Source: Phoronis australis
Lineage: Eukaryota > Phoronida > Phoronidae
Reading direction: 5' to 3'
DNA: 64,000 bases
NCBI GenBank assembly: GCA_002633005.1
Contig: NMRA01000038.1
Coordinates: 1,284,181-1,348,180 of the forward strand
Within the stretch, counting starts at the first letter, position 1. Every line of letters begins with the position of its first letter. A program made the position numbers and the translations under genes. Shown here in pieces: positions 12,501-26,100 of the stretch. The notes beneath the pieces were generated by a model that worked only from the letters and a program-made list of their open reading frames with translations, was not told where the DNA came from and searched no databases.

Positions 12501-15500
12501 GTTGCATCAGACATGCACAGGTCACTCAGCCGGGCCTATTGCACCAAACACCTGAAACCATTCTTTTTATTTTTATTAATGTACATCTATAATAGATAAA
12601 CACATGTTAAAATCAAGCTGAGGAGAACTAGAGAGCTGATTCTGTAGTCTAGCAATTTGTTCACTGGGATTTGAACTTACCGTAATCGTTCGGGTTAACG
12701 CCCTGGGCGGTTAAATTGGCGAATCCAAAAAATCGGGGAGGGCGGTTAACCGAGCAGTGGGCGGTTAAATCGAAAATCCACCTAAAGTCGGGGATGGGCG
12801 GTTAACTGAGCATGGGCGTTAACTCGAACGATTACGGTATGACCTTGAGAACAAGAGGATAACACGTAACCCACTTGGCCAGATTTTGCCCTCATGGTAT
12901 TACAAAAGTAATTGCAGTAAAAATTCAATTTGGGACAAAAATAATTGCTAAAATTGCCACATTTCTAATTTTCAGAGGTTTACCATGTTGTTGCAAGTGC
13001 TCAAAATTTTACCAAATGCTGTTTGGTAATAGTTACGCCATACACACCATGGTAAAAGCAAAGTAAAATTTCCTGAAGAGGCATTTTTGTTGAGAGATTT
13101 GTCAAAATGAAATTTCACCTGTCCGCAATATTGTGTCCCAAACTGAAGATTTTTTACCGTACCCGAATTAGAATTCATGAAATGTTCATTTTTCATTGTA
13201 CATACTGATTGTATGATAATTTACTGCAAGACCATTGTAGTATAAGTATTGTGTGCCTTCTCTGTGCTTTCAGGAACTTGTTTACTATAGCCTTCTCACC
13301 CTTCTGTTGCTGGTTGGCTCATCACTGGTGGCCAGTAATGTCAGCTATTACCAAGATCATTGGGAGCTGAATGTCAGTCATTGGACCGAGAATCAGCTGC
13401 TGTCAGCTGTTGTGAGTACAAGTTTATCTTCTTTAGCATAAATTACAGAGTAAACAATGTTCAACCCTCACGAACTGGGAAGGCTTCTCCATGTTGGAAA
13501 TATCTACTTTAATCGAAATAAGGGTCGATTGGGAGAACTATTTTGAATTTCTCCAATGTCATCTGGTGAGCCCAACCCACTTTTATCCACATTACATTCT
13601 CACTAGTGGGCTGGTCATCAAAGGAGTGAATCTATTCACTTGGTCAATAGTGAGGATAATTACTGTTTCTTATCAGATCATATCTAAATAGAAGGCTTGA
13701 AGGCTGTACTTTTCCATTTTCTTTTTGGGACATGAAAATTGATGAAAACCGTAAAATCTGAGTAAAGGTGTAAAAATTGAAGTATTTTTGAATTTTCAAA
13801 ATAGGTCAAATAACAACAATTTTGTCAACAAAAACCTACGGCTTGAAATTGAAATTGGCCTTAGATTGGAAAATAGTTCCCAGCATTGTTTCATGTCTAA
13901 TCTACTGCATCTATGACTCACAGTAGAAACAGGGCCTGAAAGAATGTGAATAACCCCTCCCCTCCTCCCTGGTTGTGATGATGGAATCTTGATTAAAGGT
14001 GCATGTTCAAGCTACTTCCAGGTTCAAGGCATGTCATAAGCAGCATTCTTTTGTGATGAACTCTGTTGTTTCTTTTGGGAATCTCTCTTCAATTTTTACT
14101 TCAAAATAATTGCCAAACATGGCATATTTCCATTTTTTCAAAGACCATCTCATGTTATAAACTGAAGACCATTTGCTTTTATATCACTCTTCTCTTCTGA
14201 CAAACAGTTTAAATTTCATTTCTCCTGAATCCTAGTTCATTCCACCCTCTAGCAGGAGGCATGTGTTGAATGTACTTGAAACCAAAACGCATGCTTGGAG
14301 CATTGTTAAGTAGCATCTCAAATAGCTGCTTTTTGCATTACATGAGAAAGGAAATACAGCTTATGAGAATTGTTTTCATGAGAAAAGCACAGTTTTCTGT
14401 GGAATACTTGTTTCATCAATGAGTATTTAGCCTTGAGGAGACGCACATTCATGGAATGACGATAATTAATTGTCAAACTGTCAGTTGAGGTTTAGTCTTG
14501 ATCATACAGCAGTATATTTTAGTGATCTCTGTGGGAACTTGACAAACTTTTGAAGCAAACATGTTTGTCTTTGATTTTTGTCATATTTTCAACAAAACAA
14601 TGCAACAACAGTCATGCTGTGAACATCCACTTGAACCACAGGGTAAACTGTTTTGAGAAACAGTTCATTGTCCTCACACTTTTAGAAGTCACAGAAACTT
14701 TTGATGTAAACCACCTACCGCTAGATAAAACTGGTCTCAGCGTTGTCCATGTGTTCTACTTGCAACTGTATGCTATGTAATAGAATGGCCTGTCATCGCA
14801 AGACAGTTTATTGTCTGCTTGAGACTGTATGCTGTGTAATAGAATGGCCTGTCATCACAAGACAGTTTATTTAGCCTTTGTCTTAAGTATAAACAATTCT
14901 TCCCAGAAACCAATTCTAAATTAAGTGAGGAACAAGTGAGATGGGTTAGTGTATGGTCTAAATCACATTAGTCATTTTTTAGGGAACCATAGATTATAGA
15001 CAACAGATTCGCAACTCCGACATTTTCTTCCGTGCTACCCTAGAGGCAGTGTCACTCTCCTCAGTTATCTGGTTTATTTTTCGGTTAGTGTATTGTGATT
15101 GGAATTTTTTTGCATCTATTTTAATGTCCAGTACAACGAAAGCAAAATGATAATTTTGTCATTGAAATGCTGTTCAAAATCTTAGAATAGTAGAACTATT
15201 GGTATCATGAGTACTTTTAGCAATGCTACTACCACCCCACCACACAACAGCCGACCAAGATTAGCAGATGACGCATTTGCCGGAAATAATACCAGATAAT
15301 TGGGCCAGGTGTCGCTAGTGAATAATGACGTAACGTTATGCGGAAGAGCACAGATTTCGTCCATTGAAAGTATATGGAATTGGCGGTGCTTGTATTATAG
15401 TCTATGATGGAATGCTGGTTTAAGCGGCTTTAATTGTTCATCTCTTTGACTTTAATTGGCACCATTCTGTAAGTGTGCAGCCAGTGTGCACTTTGGTCCA

Positions 15501-18500
15501 TTCTATGATATTTTGCTGTAGTAGCTGCTCCCCTTCAACGATTTCTGATCACCTACCGGTAATCTGCAAGTAGTACAAGGAAGGTAGTTCTGACTAAACA
15601 TTAGTGGACAGGTGTTATAGGCTGTGAGCATACCTTAAGTTAGTACATATCTTTTCCTTTGAACTGTCTAATATGTAAACATTCATTGAAGCCTCATTGT
15701 TTTTAGACAACTGTTAAATAATGAGACAGCAATAGTTATGTAACATGTTTTTTGAGTTACACCATATGTTTACAAGGTCCTTAAATTTTTTCATGTTGTA
15801 ATCAAGTTTCAGTGACTGTTACAAAAGTCAATTTTATGGTCACATTCTTTGTGCTAAGAAAAATTGCGTTCAGTAAACATCAAACAATGATGATCTTGAT
15901 TCATCCAAATTATTAGCCAGGGGCTTATGGCATTTTGTAATGCAGTTAGTCTTGAGTACAGTTTTGACTGTCAACTTAAGTGATTAGAAGATTGGTGTGT
16001 GATATAAAGACAACGGGCCCTGAACGTTGCAGTCATTTCTCAAATTAATCTTGCATTGTCTGAGGATTTACAACCACGCTAAATAAATATCCCTTGTTGT
16101 AATTTCCGATTGTCAACTAGAAGAGCATGTGATTGATGTCTCAGAGACTTCGTACAATGATTTTTGGTTCAGCATAACTGCAATTGCATAGTCTTCAATT
16201 GATTCTTTTGAGTAACTCTAAGTACACTAATGCTAATGTACCTACTATTTTTCCTTGAGAGCCTCGTGACCCAATTAACCCTTTCAACACTGCAGACCTT
16301 AAGCGGTCTCTGAAACTTAGCTGTATTTAACCCCGTAGACCGCTTTATCAGTCTGACGACATGCTGAACTTCAAGCATCAGCATATTTGGTTGATTCTGG
16401 GAATTCCTTTGTGTGCGTCAGTTATTAAGGGTTGCATACACATCACAAGAATTTATCGGAACTGGTTTCACTTCATTATTAGTTTTTAAAATTTTGATAC
16501 CAGCAAACCGAATTTCAGAACAAATTTTGTTGCTGCGAAGCTGTCATTATCTCCCGAGAGATGTCGTAAAAATTAGGCCGTGGCACGTGCGCGTGACACG
16601 AGCGTACTGTTTTCAAAATGACAACATAATTTCCTTTGTTACAAAAGGTGGAGAATTGCGCTAGGAAATGATGTTTATTAGATTGCTTTTCACTTNCAGC
16701 CGACCAAGATTAGCAGATGACGTATTTGCCAGAAATAACACCAGATAATTGGGCCAGGTGTCGCTAGTGAATAATGACGTAACGTTATGCGGAAGAGCAC
16801 AGATTTCATCCATTGAAAGTATATGGAATTGGCGGTGCATGTATTATAGTCTATGATGGAATGCTAGTTTTAGCAGCTTCAATTGTTCATCTGTTTTACT
16901 TTAATTGGCACCTTTCTGTAAGTGTGCAGCCAGTATGCACTTTGGTCCATTCTATGATATTTTGCTTAATAGCTGCTCCCCTTCAACATTTCTGATCACT
17001 TACCGGTAATGTGCAAGTAGTACAAGGAAGGTAGTTCTGACTAAACATTAGTGGACAGGTGTTATAGGCTGTGAGCGTACCTTAATATCTTTTCCTTTCT
17101 GTCTGATATGTAAGCATTCATTGAAGTCTCATCGTTTTTAGACAACTGTTAAATAATGAGACAACAATAGTTATGAGTTACACCATATGTTTACAAGGTC
17201 CTTAAATGTTTTCATGTTGTAATCAAGTTTCAGTGACTGTTACAAAAGTCAATTTTATGGCCACATTCTTTGTGCTAAGAAAAATTGCATTCAGTAAACA
17301 TCAAACAATGATGATCTTGATTCATCCAAATTATTAGCCAGGGGCTGATGACATTTTGTAAGGCAGTTAGTCTTGAGTACAGTTTTGACTGTCAACTTAA
17401 GTGATTAGATGATTGGTGTGTGATATAAAGACAATGGGCCCTGAACGTTGCAGTCATTTCTCAAATTAATCTTGCATTGTCTGAGGATTTACAACCACGC
17501 TAAATAAATATCCCTTGTTGTAATTTCCGATTGTCAACTAGAAGAGCATGTGATTGATGTCTCAGAGACTTCGTACAATGATTTTTGGTTCAGCATAACT
17601 GCAATTGCATAGTCTTCAATTGATTCTTTTGAGTAACTCTAAGTACACTAATGCTAATGTACCAACTATTTTTCCTTGAGAGCCTCGTGACCCAATTAAC
17701 CCTTTCAACACTGCAGACCTTAAGCGGTTTCTGAAACTTAGCTGTATTTAACCCCGTAGACCGCTTTATCAGTCTGACGACATGCTGAACTTCAAGCATC
17801 AGCATATTTGGTTGATTCTGGGAATTCCTTTGTGTGCGTCAGTTATTAAGGGTTGCATACACATCACAAGAATTTATCGGAACTGGTTTCACTTCGTTAT
17901 TAGTTTTTAAAATTTTGATACCAGCAAACCGAATTTCAGAACAAATTTTGTTGCTGCGAAGCTGTCATTATCTCCCGAGAGATGTCGTAAAAATTAGGCC
18001 GTGGCACGTGCGCGTGACACGAGCGTACTGTTTTCAAAATGACGACATAATTTCCTTTGTTACAAAAGGTGGAGAATTGCGCTAGGAAATGATGTTTATT
18101 AGATTGCTTTTCACTTAAACAGCTGTAACGGTGAGCACCGTCGCCGATCTTTAGCTCTACATGTTTCACGGCGAGGTGACGAGCAGAACTACCCGAGCTG
18201 TGTGCTATTTCGAGGTCTGTCGGCACTGAACACACAGTGGCACCTAGCTGTATTTTGACGTTGGTGTTCATACAGCTAGCTGGCTGGCTACCAGTTACCA
18301 TACTTTATAATGTGACCTGTGCTCTTCTTGACACAGAGTTCATTTTAGGAACTGATTTCACGTTAATTTGCTCATACTGCCTAAAATATTTGGATCAGGT
18401 TAGAGAGTTGCTCATGTTGCTCTAGAGTTGGCGTATCCCAAAGTTTGGAAAAATATAAATTTTAGCTGCTAATAATCCCGGTTGTTTAAAGATATCCGAG

Positions 18501-19314
18501 AACTTGTTTCCTCGCCTAAGAGCTAATTGAAGTGACTCAAATTTCCATGTAAATATCCCCACGTGTTGAAAATATAACTTAGCTCAAAACTCATAATCTA
18601 CAAAATCGTGCCATATGACTTCAATTGCTTGCTAAAGTGCTCCAAGCCATCCATGTTCGTTGGTCATTGAGTATACATGAAACAGTGTATTTTGTAGGTT
18701 GATAATGAGCTGTTTTAAAAATAGTATGTGACAATGTGAGTGTGGTACATCCACTCGGGAGGTTGTCCATATACATGATGGCTTTTTTGTACCAGTGTGT
18801 TTTGCTGCGCAGAAAATACAATCAGTGCACTACTGAAACATAGGGAATGTTGAGACGCCACTTGTCACTAGCAGATTTTGATGTCACTTTGTCAACTCTT
18901 CTTTGTGGCATGGTTTTATGGCCTTCGATACTAGTTCAACTTTAGCTGTCAAAGTTGTCTGGAATTTTTTGTCACTGTTGGGTTACCTATAGAATGTACT
19001 GTACTGGCTTTTCAAGCTCACGGAAAAGTTTCTTAACAGTTGGCTCACATTTCTGTATCAAAGTGGAAGAAAATTTACTGCCTCGTCTTAGGTAAGGTCT
19101 CATATTGCTCACTGTCTGACAGTGGCCTAGATGGTTTGTTGAACTTACAGTTAAGATATTACCGTCCTTCTAGGTCCTCGGCTTTGGTGCCATGTGCTTG
19201 TACGCAGGCACTGCTGCTGTTGCGTGCTGCCGTTGGAAGCAGGAGAGACAAATGCCATACAGCCGTTATCAGATGCACAGTGCAGCGTCTGGGTCTACAG
19301 AAGCTCTAGCCTAG
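9522..19314 (+). CDS. MARVEL-domain four-pass membrane protein, CMTM-like
   Basis: Four coding exons: 9522-9926, 11823-12020, 13274-13411 and 19174-19314 (stop TAG). All junctions are phase 0, with GTAAGT, GTAAGT and GTGAGT donors and CAG, CAG and TAG acceptors, giving 293 residues. Residues 1-125 are acidic, Ser-rich and presumably cytosolic, with an SGSGSGS run. Four hydrophobic segments follow at about 130-150, 161-190, 202-222 and 248-267. ALKWPLVELVYY at the start of the third matches the MARVEL/CMTM pattern. The loop before the last segment carries two NVS sequons (Asn223, Asn234). The tail has a basic CCRWKQER stretch then a Ser/Ala-rich end. MARVEL proteins act in membrane trafficking and junctions; the exact subfamily is not certain. 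A truncated second copy of exon 2 precedes the used one, and the 5.8-kb last intron holds a 1.4-kb duplicated contig end. Confidence 0.72.
10450..10626. repeat. 45-bp tandem repeat, four copies
   Basis: TTGTAATAA or TTGTAACAA recurs at 10450, 10495, 10540 and 10585, exactly 45 bp apart. Each is followed by a TATAATGACCACA-like stretch and TATGACAAGAA. It lies in the first intron of the MARVEL gene. Confidence 0.8.
10691..11975. repeat. 642-bp direct duplication joined by a single N (11333)
   Basis: Copies 10691-11332 and 11334-11975 have identical length and differ at scattered single bases. The junction is the N at 11333. This pattern suggests two haplotypes placed in tandem by the assembler. 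Confidence 0.85.
11180..11332 (+). pseudogene. truncated duplicate of MARVEL-gene exon 2
   Basis: This matches the first 153 bp of the complete exon starting at 11823, preceded by the same TTTTTCAG acceptor, and stops one base before the unknown base at 11333. The surrounding 642 bp (10691-11332) are repeated at 11334-11975. It is best read as an allelic contig end, not a second functional exon. Confidence 0.8.
12500..12895 (-). mobile_element. tRNA-derived SINE interrupted by a MITE
   Basis: On the minus strand, TGGCCAAGTGGG (about 12877-12888) is a good pol III A box. GTTCAAATCCC just below 12682 is a good B-box core. Between them sits the palindromic MITE at about 12683-12838. The tail on the lower-coordinate side, to about 12500, has no recognised core. 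Removing the MITE would bring the two boxes to tRNA-like spacing. Confidence 0.55.
12681..12840. mobile_element. palindromic MITE with ~25-bp terminal inverted repeats
   Basis: The left end reads CCGTAATCGTTCGGGTTAAC and the right end is its complement with one change, each continuing into GCCC/GGGC. Both ends abut TA, consistent with a TA target duplication of the Tc1/mariner type. The interior repeats GGGCGGTTAA-like words. About 160 bp, non-coding. Confidence 0.75.
14765..14875. repeat. 59-bp tandem duplication
   Basis: ACTGTATGCT, then TGTAATAGAATGGCCTGTCA, then AAGACAGTTTATT occurs twice, with starts at 14765 and 14824. It lies in the last MARVEL-gene intron. Confidence 0.8.
15248..18116. 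repeat. 1.4-kb direct duplication joined by a single N (16696)
   Basis: 15248-16695 and 16697-18116 are near-identical apart from small indels and substitutions, and meet at the N. Both begin CAGCCGACCAAGATTAGCAG and end GCTTTTCACTT. No coding sequence is recognised in either; small open frames differ between copies. This is most likely an uncollapsed allele pair within the last MARVEL-gene intron. Confidence 0.85.
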
Positions 19315-19547
19315 AAGACTTTGGACGTAGGTGGTATCTGAGGTTGTTTGGGCTGGCCACTCACCAGTTATAATGTGATCAACTGCATCATTGCCTTTTT
19401 GAAATCTATCTTGTTTTCACTGTTGGGTCAAAATTTCTGGGCTCTTTTTTGTGGTAACATGTTTTTGCAAGATGTTTCTAGCTTGGTGATCATTTAAAAT
19501 AAAACTGACAATGAAAGAGCTGGATGGTGATGGCAATGTAACTTGAC

Positions 19548-19553
19548 AATAAA
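19548..19553 (+). promoter_or_regulatory. candidate polyadenylation signal of the MARVEL gene
   Basis: AATAAA lies 234 bp past the stop codon and is the first canonical signal downstream. Confidence 0.45.
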
Positions 19554-19559
19554 GAAAAC

Positions 19560-22500
19560 AGAATGTTGTCCTTTTAAATGGCGATGTCTGTAGGCCTTCC
19601 TACAGCAAAATGCTCCAAGCCCACGCATGGCACATCGTTAAACTCAGATGACAGTCTATGGTTCCCCTGACACCAACTTGACAAATCTCTACTGGTGATG
19701 AGGTAGATGCAGTATTCATGATGTATCCAATTTATCATCTCTCTAGTCCGAGTATTTTTATTTCATTCCAGGTTCCATTGGCTTGCCTGGAAACATATTT
19801 TTAATGTAATTTCTCATGTCTCATTTTCTTCAAACCTAGAACCTCGAACATTGTACCAGGTTCCAAGTTTCAGTGCATGCCAACTCTTGATTTGCGACAC
19901 TGCTACATGAAACCTTCAACCTGAAGTGTATATTTGAGGTCACACTGGTGTTAGAGCCTGGGATCATTAGTTCTTGATTTTCAAATAACAATAAAAATCA
20001 ATGTTAGGTTATTGATGATATTTTGATGGACTAGACCTGGCAATGTAAAAGAACCAAATGATTTTGTTCTTTCACAAACTGGTGGTTATAGCGGATGGAC
20101 AATCATGAAGGGGCGGGGGGAATGTCACAGCACAGCTGACCAATAATTTATGACAGTGCTACCAACCGAGTCAAAAATGAACCTGGAAATACATGGAGCA
20201 AGTATCCATGTTGGACAGTGAGAGAATGAGATCACTAGAACCGTGTTTGAAGTTCGAAGCTACAGACTCCAGGTTTCAAGTGAATGAAACTCTGAAAATC
20301 ACGATGGTCAAAAACACATTTTCAGGTTTCTAAATTGACTGGAACCTGCAGTGAAATAACAATGAATGGACGTCTCTGATAGTCTTTTGTATTTTTACTC
20401 TGTCTTGTGTTTCATGCCTCGAGAGAAAGAGACATAAACTTAAGTTACATCAATGAATGGGGATCATCACCAGCAGATTGTAGAAATTTGTCATTGATAT
20501 TTGAGACAAGAATTTTATGAAATTCAGGGGATTATTGTATGACATTTAGCTCGAGAATTGCTTATGCGGTTAACGTGGTGTTGAACACCTCACAAGTCCA
20601 GAGATAGGTGAAATTTATTTTTCTGTGTTTTCTATTCATACATAAATATCAAAAATGAATAGTGTTATTGTGGAAACAAAGGACTCAAGTGGAAGTGAGC
20701 ACCTAAACCACTGTATAGCAGTCTTTAAGATGTTCATTTGAAAACGTTATAGTTCTTGGCATGCAGAGCATTTTTGTAAAGCTGTTACCAGCAGGGCAGA
20801 TCTACATTTACTTGTTAAGGCTAAATCATAATGAGTCCACTAGACTGTAGAGTGTGTTTAATATTTGCTCATCTCCATAGCAACAAGAAGCATTTCTGAC
20901 TTTGATGCTTTTAAGGGATTGCTTGTTTCGTGCATTATGACTGATGTTTTATTAGTCAGGTTTTACAGTGCTCGGTTTTTTGTTTGTGGAATTTACACTA
21001 TATAGTATGTAACTAGGTATTCGAGTTGATGTGAGTTACCGTATCTCTGTTAATTGTTGAAGTATTTTCAAGATGCGCGTGTCATTCGAATCATTTTGCT
21101 CTCATGTGTAGTAATTAGTCAATTGATTTTCATGGCTTGATATTTCTCAAGTGTCATTTTTGCTGTATGATTTGCCTACACTATACATTCATATTTTGCT
21201 GGTTGTGGCTATCTTCATATCCCATTACAGCTCCTTATTGGTGTACATATAATATGTTCACGCCATTATAATAAGTCTGCCCAATATAACTGCTTCAGGT
21301 GAACTGAACACAGGTTTTGTCAGGTCAAAAATGGTCAGCTTCAAATTAAAATTTAATAAGAATGTGGGTGTTTAAAAAAAGGAGACCTCGGCATAATCAT
21401 AGAATACAAGAGGTGTTAACTTGCCTCGTTTCACGACTCAGTTTATTGATGCATTATATAATAAAAATCACAGTTGACACTTGTCCTTATGTGAAACAGC
21501 ATGCTCTAAGGTATCAGTCATATTGCTTATACAGCACTCGGTATATAACTGAATGGTTTCTGTGTTCATCAACCATAGCAAGGCAGAAAACTGCTGGTTT
21601 TATCCAGCAAAATCTGGTGGAGCACAAAAACTGATGGATAGTCAGCCTAAAACGTGCTGCATGCCAGTTTATGAATGACAGCGTTGGTATCTATTAAAAG
21701 TATGCAGCAGATGTTTTAGATTTACCTGCGACGACTTAAAGTTAAGGTGCTTTAATTGAGGATGTTTACTGTGTATGTTGTCAATAAAATTCACGAAACT
21801 AAGAAATGCATGGTAAAACTGTGTGCTTTGTTTGATGGAACTTTGAAAGCCATTCGTTCTGGGCTTGTCAAGAACCTGTCAACCAATCATCTCAAGCTAC
21901 TTTTAGCACTAATTAGACTAGATTTGTAAAAGTTAGGATTGTGATTTGACTGAAGACAAAAACTACGTTGTTACTGTGATTCGCGGGAAAGTACAGGCAG
22001 ATCTGTCGTTGTGAACCGTGGTGTTCATGTCAACTACACTTCTTATCTTGTGCGAGGATGTATTCGACATGTTCACTTCTACAACCTGCAAGGTTAGTTA
22101 GAATTTCCGAGGATTCAGCCAGGTGGTGGCCGTGACCTTTTATATGAATATTCGTGTTTATTATAAATTTAAATGCATGCAGTGCGAGTTGTTACTGCAG
22201 GTTTAATGAGAAAATTGTATTAGTATTGCTTGGTTGACTAATGTTCTATGTGCCACAAGTTTGTTAATGACAGGAGGCAAGAGTTTAATGCCGCATACAA
22301 TGAAACCAGACTTGATACAAGTCGAGTCTGTGAAGGTGTAGCTAGCATGTGTAATAGACAAACTCCACTCGTTTCGCAGTGTTAGCAATGTGTAGTCATG
22401 GAAACTGTACTAAAAATCCACAAGATGTTTGACATTGTGTATGGCTTTAGACACTTGCACTATCACCTGTCATTGGGAACTGTTTTTGTTGTATTTTTAA

Positions 22501-22580
22501 TGTTACCTAAATGTTACAAATTCTGCTTCTATTTTTGTTGTACGTTTTGCATGAAATATATTTCTGAAAAGTTTTAGTTT
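19560..22580. other. intergenic region between convergent genes
   Basis: Three kilobases between the ends of the MARVEL gene (plus) and the beta-adaptin (minus). It is AT-rich with no recognisable gene, RNA or transposon. Part may be 3' UTR of either neighbour. Confidence 0.5.
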
Positions 22581-22583
22581 TGT

Positions 22584-22589
22584 TTTATT
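22584..22589 (-). promoter_or_regulatory. candidate polyadenylation signal of the beta-adaptin gene
   Basis: The minus strand reads AATAAA about 590 bp after the beta-adaptin stop. The sequence 22590-23177 would then be its 3' UTR; no coding signal is seen there. Confidence 0.35.
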
Positions 22590-23177
22590 ACACATAAATT
22601 ATGTGAATACATAGGAAGTGATGTTAAATCGCACAGTTACACCATCCATTAACCACTCTTAGTTACCAACTCATTCAATAAGACGGACTTCTGTAAGTTA
22701 CAGTACCACAGTTAACAGGAAAATGTTCAGAAATGACGCCAGTTTTAATTTGTCAACACCGCTAGCTCCCACACCAGGAGTCCAACATGGACCCCCGTAG
22801 AAAACACAGCGACTAAAACTCAAGTTCTGCCCTAAGGTCATTCAACAGCGTCCACTTGACCTTTCAGAAAGAGACAATCTGGATTATGCCTACACTACAC
22901 CTGGATACGACACTCGTAAGTTCTCCAGTTAGCAACTGGGTCACAGTCCACATGTCTCTGCTGACATTCTGGAAGGTCTGTTAAATCTTCATGGTCCAGC
23001 AGTTAGCCATCAAGGTGTAACTGTGTTGAACAATTCCAAGAATTGCAATGCGACGACGATAGCGTGCTCCAGTCAATCCTACATTTTCGATCTAGTCTAC
23101 TGTCCACGTACAACAACAGTAATAACAATGATGAGGATAATGATAGTCAGTTTGTTAAGTTCCGATAACAATGAGCT

Positions 23178-26100
23178 TTAGCTGTGCAGAATAGCATCAT
23201 ACGCAGCCTGTATCCCTGGAATGACGTCCACAGACATGCTCTTCAATGATAGCTGAAAAGGAAAATATGAAAAGATTACGGAAGCATACAACTCCACTGT
23301 GTACGCTACTTAAAACATATTCCCCTCGACTTTCATCCAACATATTTCTTCCTTGCTGGGCGTAGGCTACTCCATACTTGTTAAGATTGTTCCGGATCTT
23401 CATGAGAAATAGAAACAAAGACTCCCATGTGACGTCCATCGTTTAAAGTACGAATTGCAATGCGCATACTAGAAGTTACACTGTCACTACATGAAGAGTA
23501 GTAGTAGTATTATAATTACCACAGTTGTTACTATTGATAGTATTAATAATATCTGCTTACCGTGAAGTTGGGATTTCCTGGCTGTATTTTGATTTCGGCC
23601 AAAACTACGATTCCGTTGGTCAGTGCGATGGACTGGTAGAGCATATCTTGGCCCTCTACGTTACGCTTGGCTATCGTGAATACGTTGTTATTCTTTAACT
23701 TCATGGAAGCGGAATCTGTGCGAGAAACAATATCATGTAACTTGCTGATGAATATTAATGAGGAGTTGACACTGGCTACAAAGTTAATGTTGCAACGATG
23801 TGACGTCTTGTCACTGATATCATCATCACTAAAGAAAAACATCAAATCAAAATAGATTCCAAGTCAGTGAAATAGATTCTGTGATCTTACTAAATAATTA
23901 AAATTTCACATAAATAAGGCGAAGTCTCCTTAGTTGCATGCAAATCTTTGTCTGGAATTCCTAACATTTCTGAAAAGTCACATTAACGGGGCGAAGTCTC
24001 CGCGGCTGCTAACAAATCTTCATCTCATAGCCTAGGGCAGTGACATTTGCTGTTCGTTCAAGGGAAACAGATCATCCAAGTTTGGATTCAGTCTCTTTCT
24101 TAGAATGTCATCTGAGGAGTCCCCAGTCGAACTTGCCTAACATAGCGAACGGGTTTGCCCATACTGATAGATGTCATTCAAAACCAATTCAGAATTGAGC
24201 CTCGAATTGGAAAGGTTTCTGATTAATCGATCCAGAAAAACATTTCAGTCTCCACCACTATTGTCGACCCAATGAGTATAAGTAGTTTACATTAATGCAT
24301 TAATAGAATTGGATTTTTAAATTGTTCAAAACCACCCATTTGGAGTGTGAAGTAAGACTTAACAATGATTAATTACACGCCACTGAGATACTGGAAGCAT
24401 AAATCATAGGCAAGTTATTAGCAGCTTGCTTCTTATTGGCTTTCCGGGTGACATAGTAGCAAGAATGACCAATATCGCACGCCTTGACTTTGTGACCAAA
24501 TTTTATATTTTCCCAAACACTTAACATTTAGGCATGTAATCTCTAGTCTGTGTACAAAGAAATCTTCACCTGCAGAGAACAGCACAGCCAACTTAACTCA
24601 CCTGCACTGTGTTGTTTACTGTTGACTATCTGACACTGGACCTCATTGGCGGCCGGGATCTCCTTCCACTGCTCCAGGAATACCTTCCTGTCCATCTCTC
24701 CGCCCTCGACAAACAAGCTGTGCATGGGCACTAAGCAGCTAAAGTAGAACACATCGATGTTGTTCTTTATCGCCACCTGTTGACAGACACGTCACAACTT
24801 CAATAACTTGATTTTCAACACTGGACAAATTCTATGGGAACAAGTGAATGATGTACTTATATTCAAATGACCGTTGTACATATTCTGAGGTCAGTTGAAT
24901 ATTACGGCTTGATTTACAAAGTGTAGCTTGAATGCTGAGTTACTATTAGTGAATATTTTTTTTAAATACATACCAGTCCCATAAATCTAGTGCTCAATAT
25001 AATCTTGCACTTCACTCCAATTTACCGTGATGGTTGTCGAACAATAATGTATGCACCCACGTTTAGCTGGGTATATACACTGAAGGAAATACAGTCCACA
25101 CACAACTTTCTGAACTATGAAGCATAGCAAGACAGTGCTGATCTTTGACATCTCAACAGTTGGAATTGATATTATTCAACTTGTGGGCAAAACAATGTTA
25201 AAACTTAAAATATCTAAACCATAAGCCAAGTAATAGGTTTCATCAAAGATTACTAAATAAAGCGAGAGACATTACCTGCAAGTTTGTTAATGGATCCATC
25301 TTCATGACTGGCCCGTTTACATTTAAAAATAGGGTAGTCTGAGCACTTTGGTTAGGGGGCAAGGGACTTTGTACTGTTAGCGGTGCTGATGGTATCAGAC
25401 CAAAACTGAAAAAACAAACACTCAACTCATCCTCACACCTCCTTTTTTAGTTTATATTTCTACAAGAGAACACCAGAGTGGTGTGTACACGAGAAAAGCA
25501 ACCAAAAAGATACCGAAATTACAGTGGTCAATGTTTATTCCAATAAGCAAATACTCGTCTCCACAGACCACCTTAATCGTCATCCTCATCGATATTTGCC
25601 GTACATGATACTTAGCGAGTCGGAAGACCAAATCTCAAACCTCACTTTGGTAACTTCAAACTTATCAATTTACCACTCTATTCACACAAATGCTATACTA
25701 ACCCAGATAAATTGGGATGCAAAATATGGCTAATATTTCATTACGCTGTCACACTTGTTATCCGTTACCTTGACTACAGACACCCATAGGTTCATATTAC
25801 GCTTTGTTCAGCTGGAATTCTGGTAATCTCTATTTATTTTGCACAAACATAATTACACTTTTCCATTTTTCTTAATCTTTATTTTTGTGAAGAAATTTGA
25901 CAAAACAGAATTTCACTTGAAGGACATATTGCCTGCTAAATAAATGTAGAAAGTGCGGATTGAAGACCCACCTATTTTTATTCAGCTGTATTGCAAAGCT
26001 GCCCATGGGTTCCATGGCTCTGTTTGTAAATGTAAACTCGATGCACGGCTGGTTGGCCTTCCGTGTGAATGCTCCAGAGACCTCCAGGCCTTTCGCCTTG

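Noticed and set aside
17936-18301. 121-codon minus-strand open frame
   Set aside because: It spans the end of an allelic duplication, shows no family motif and is absent in the truncated first copy.
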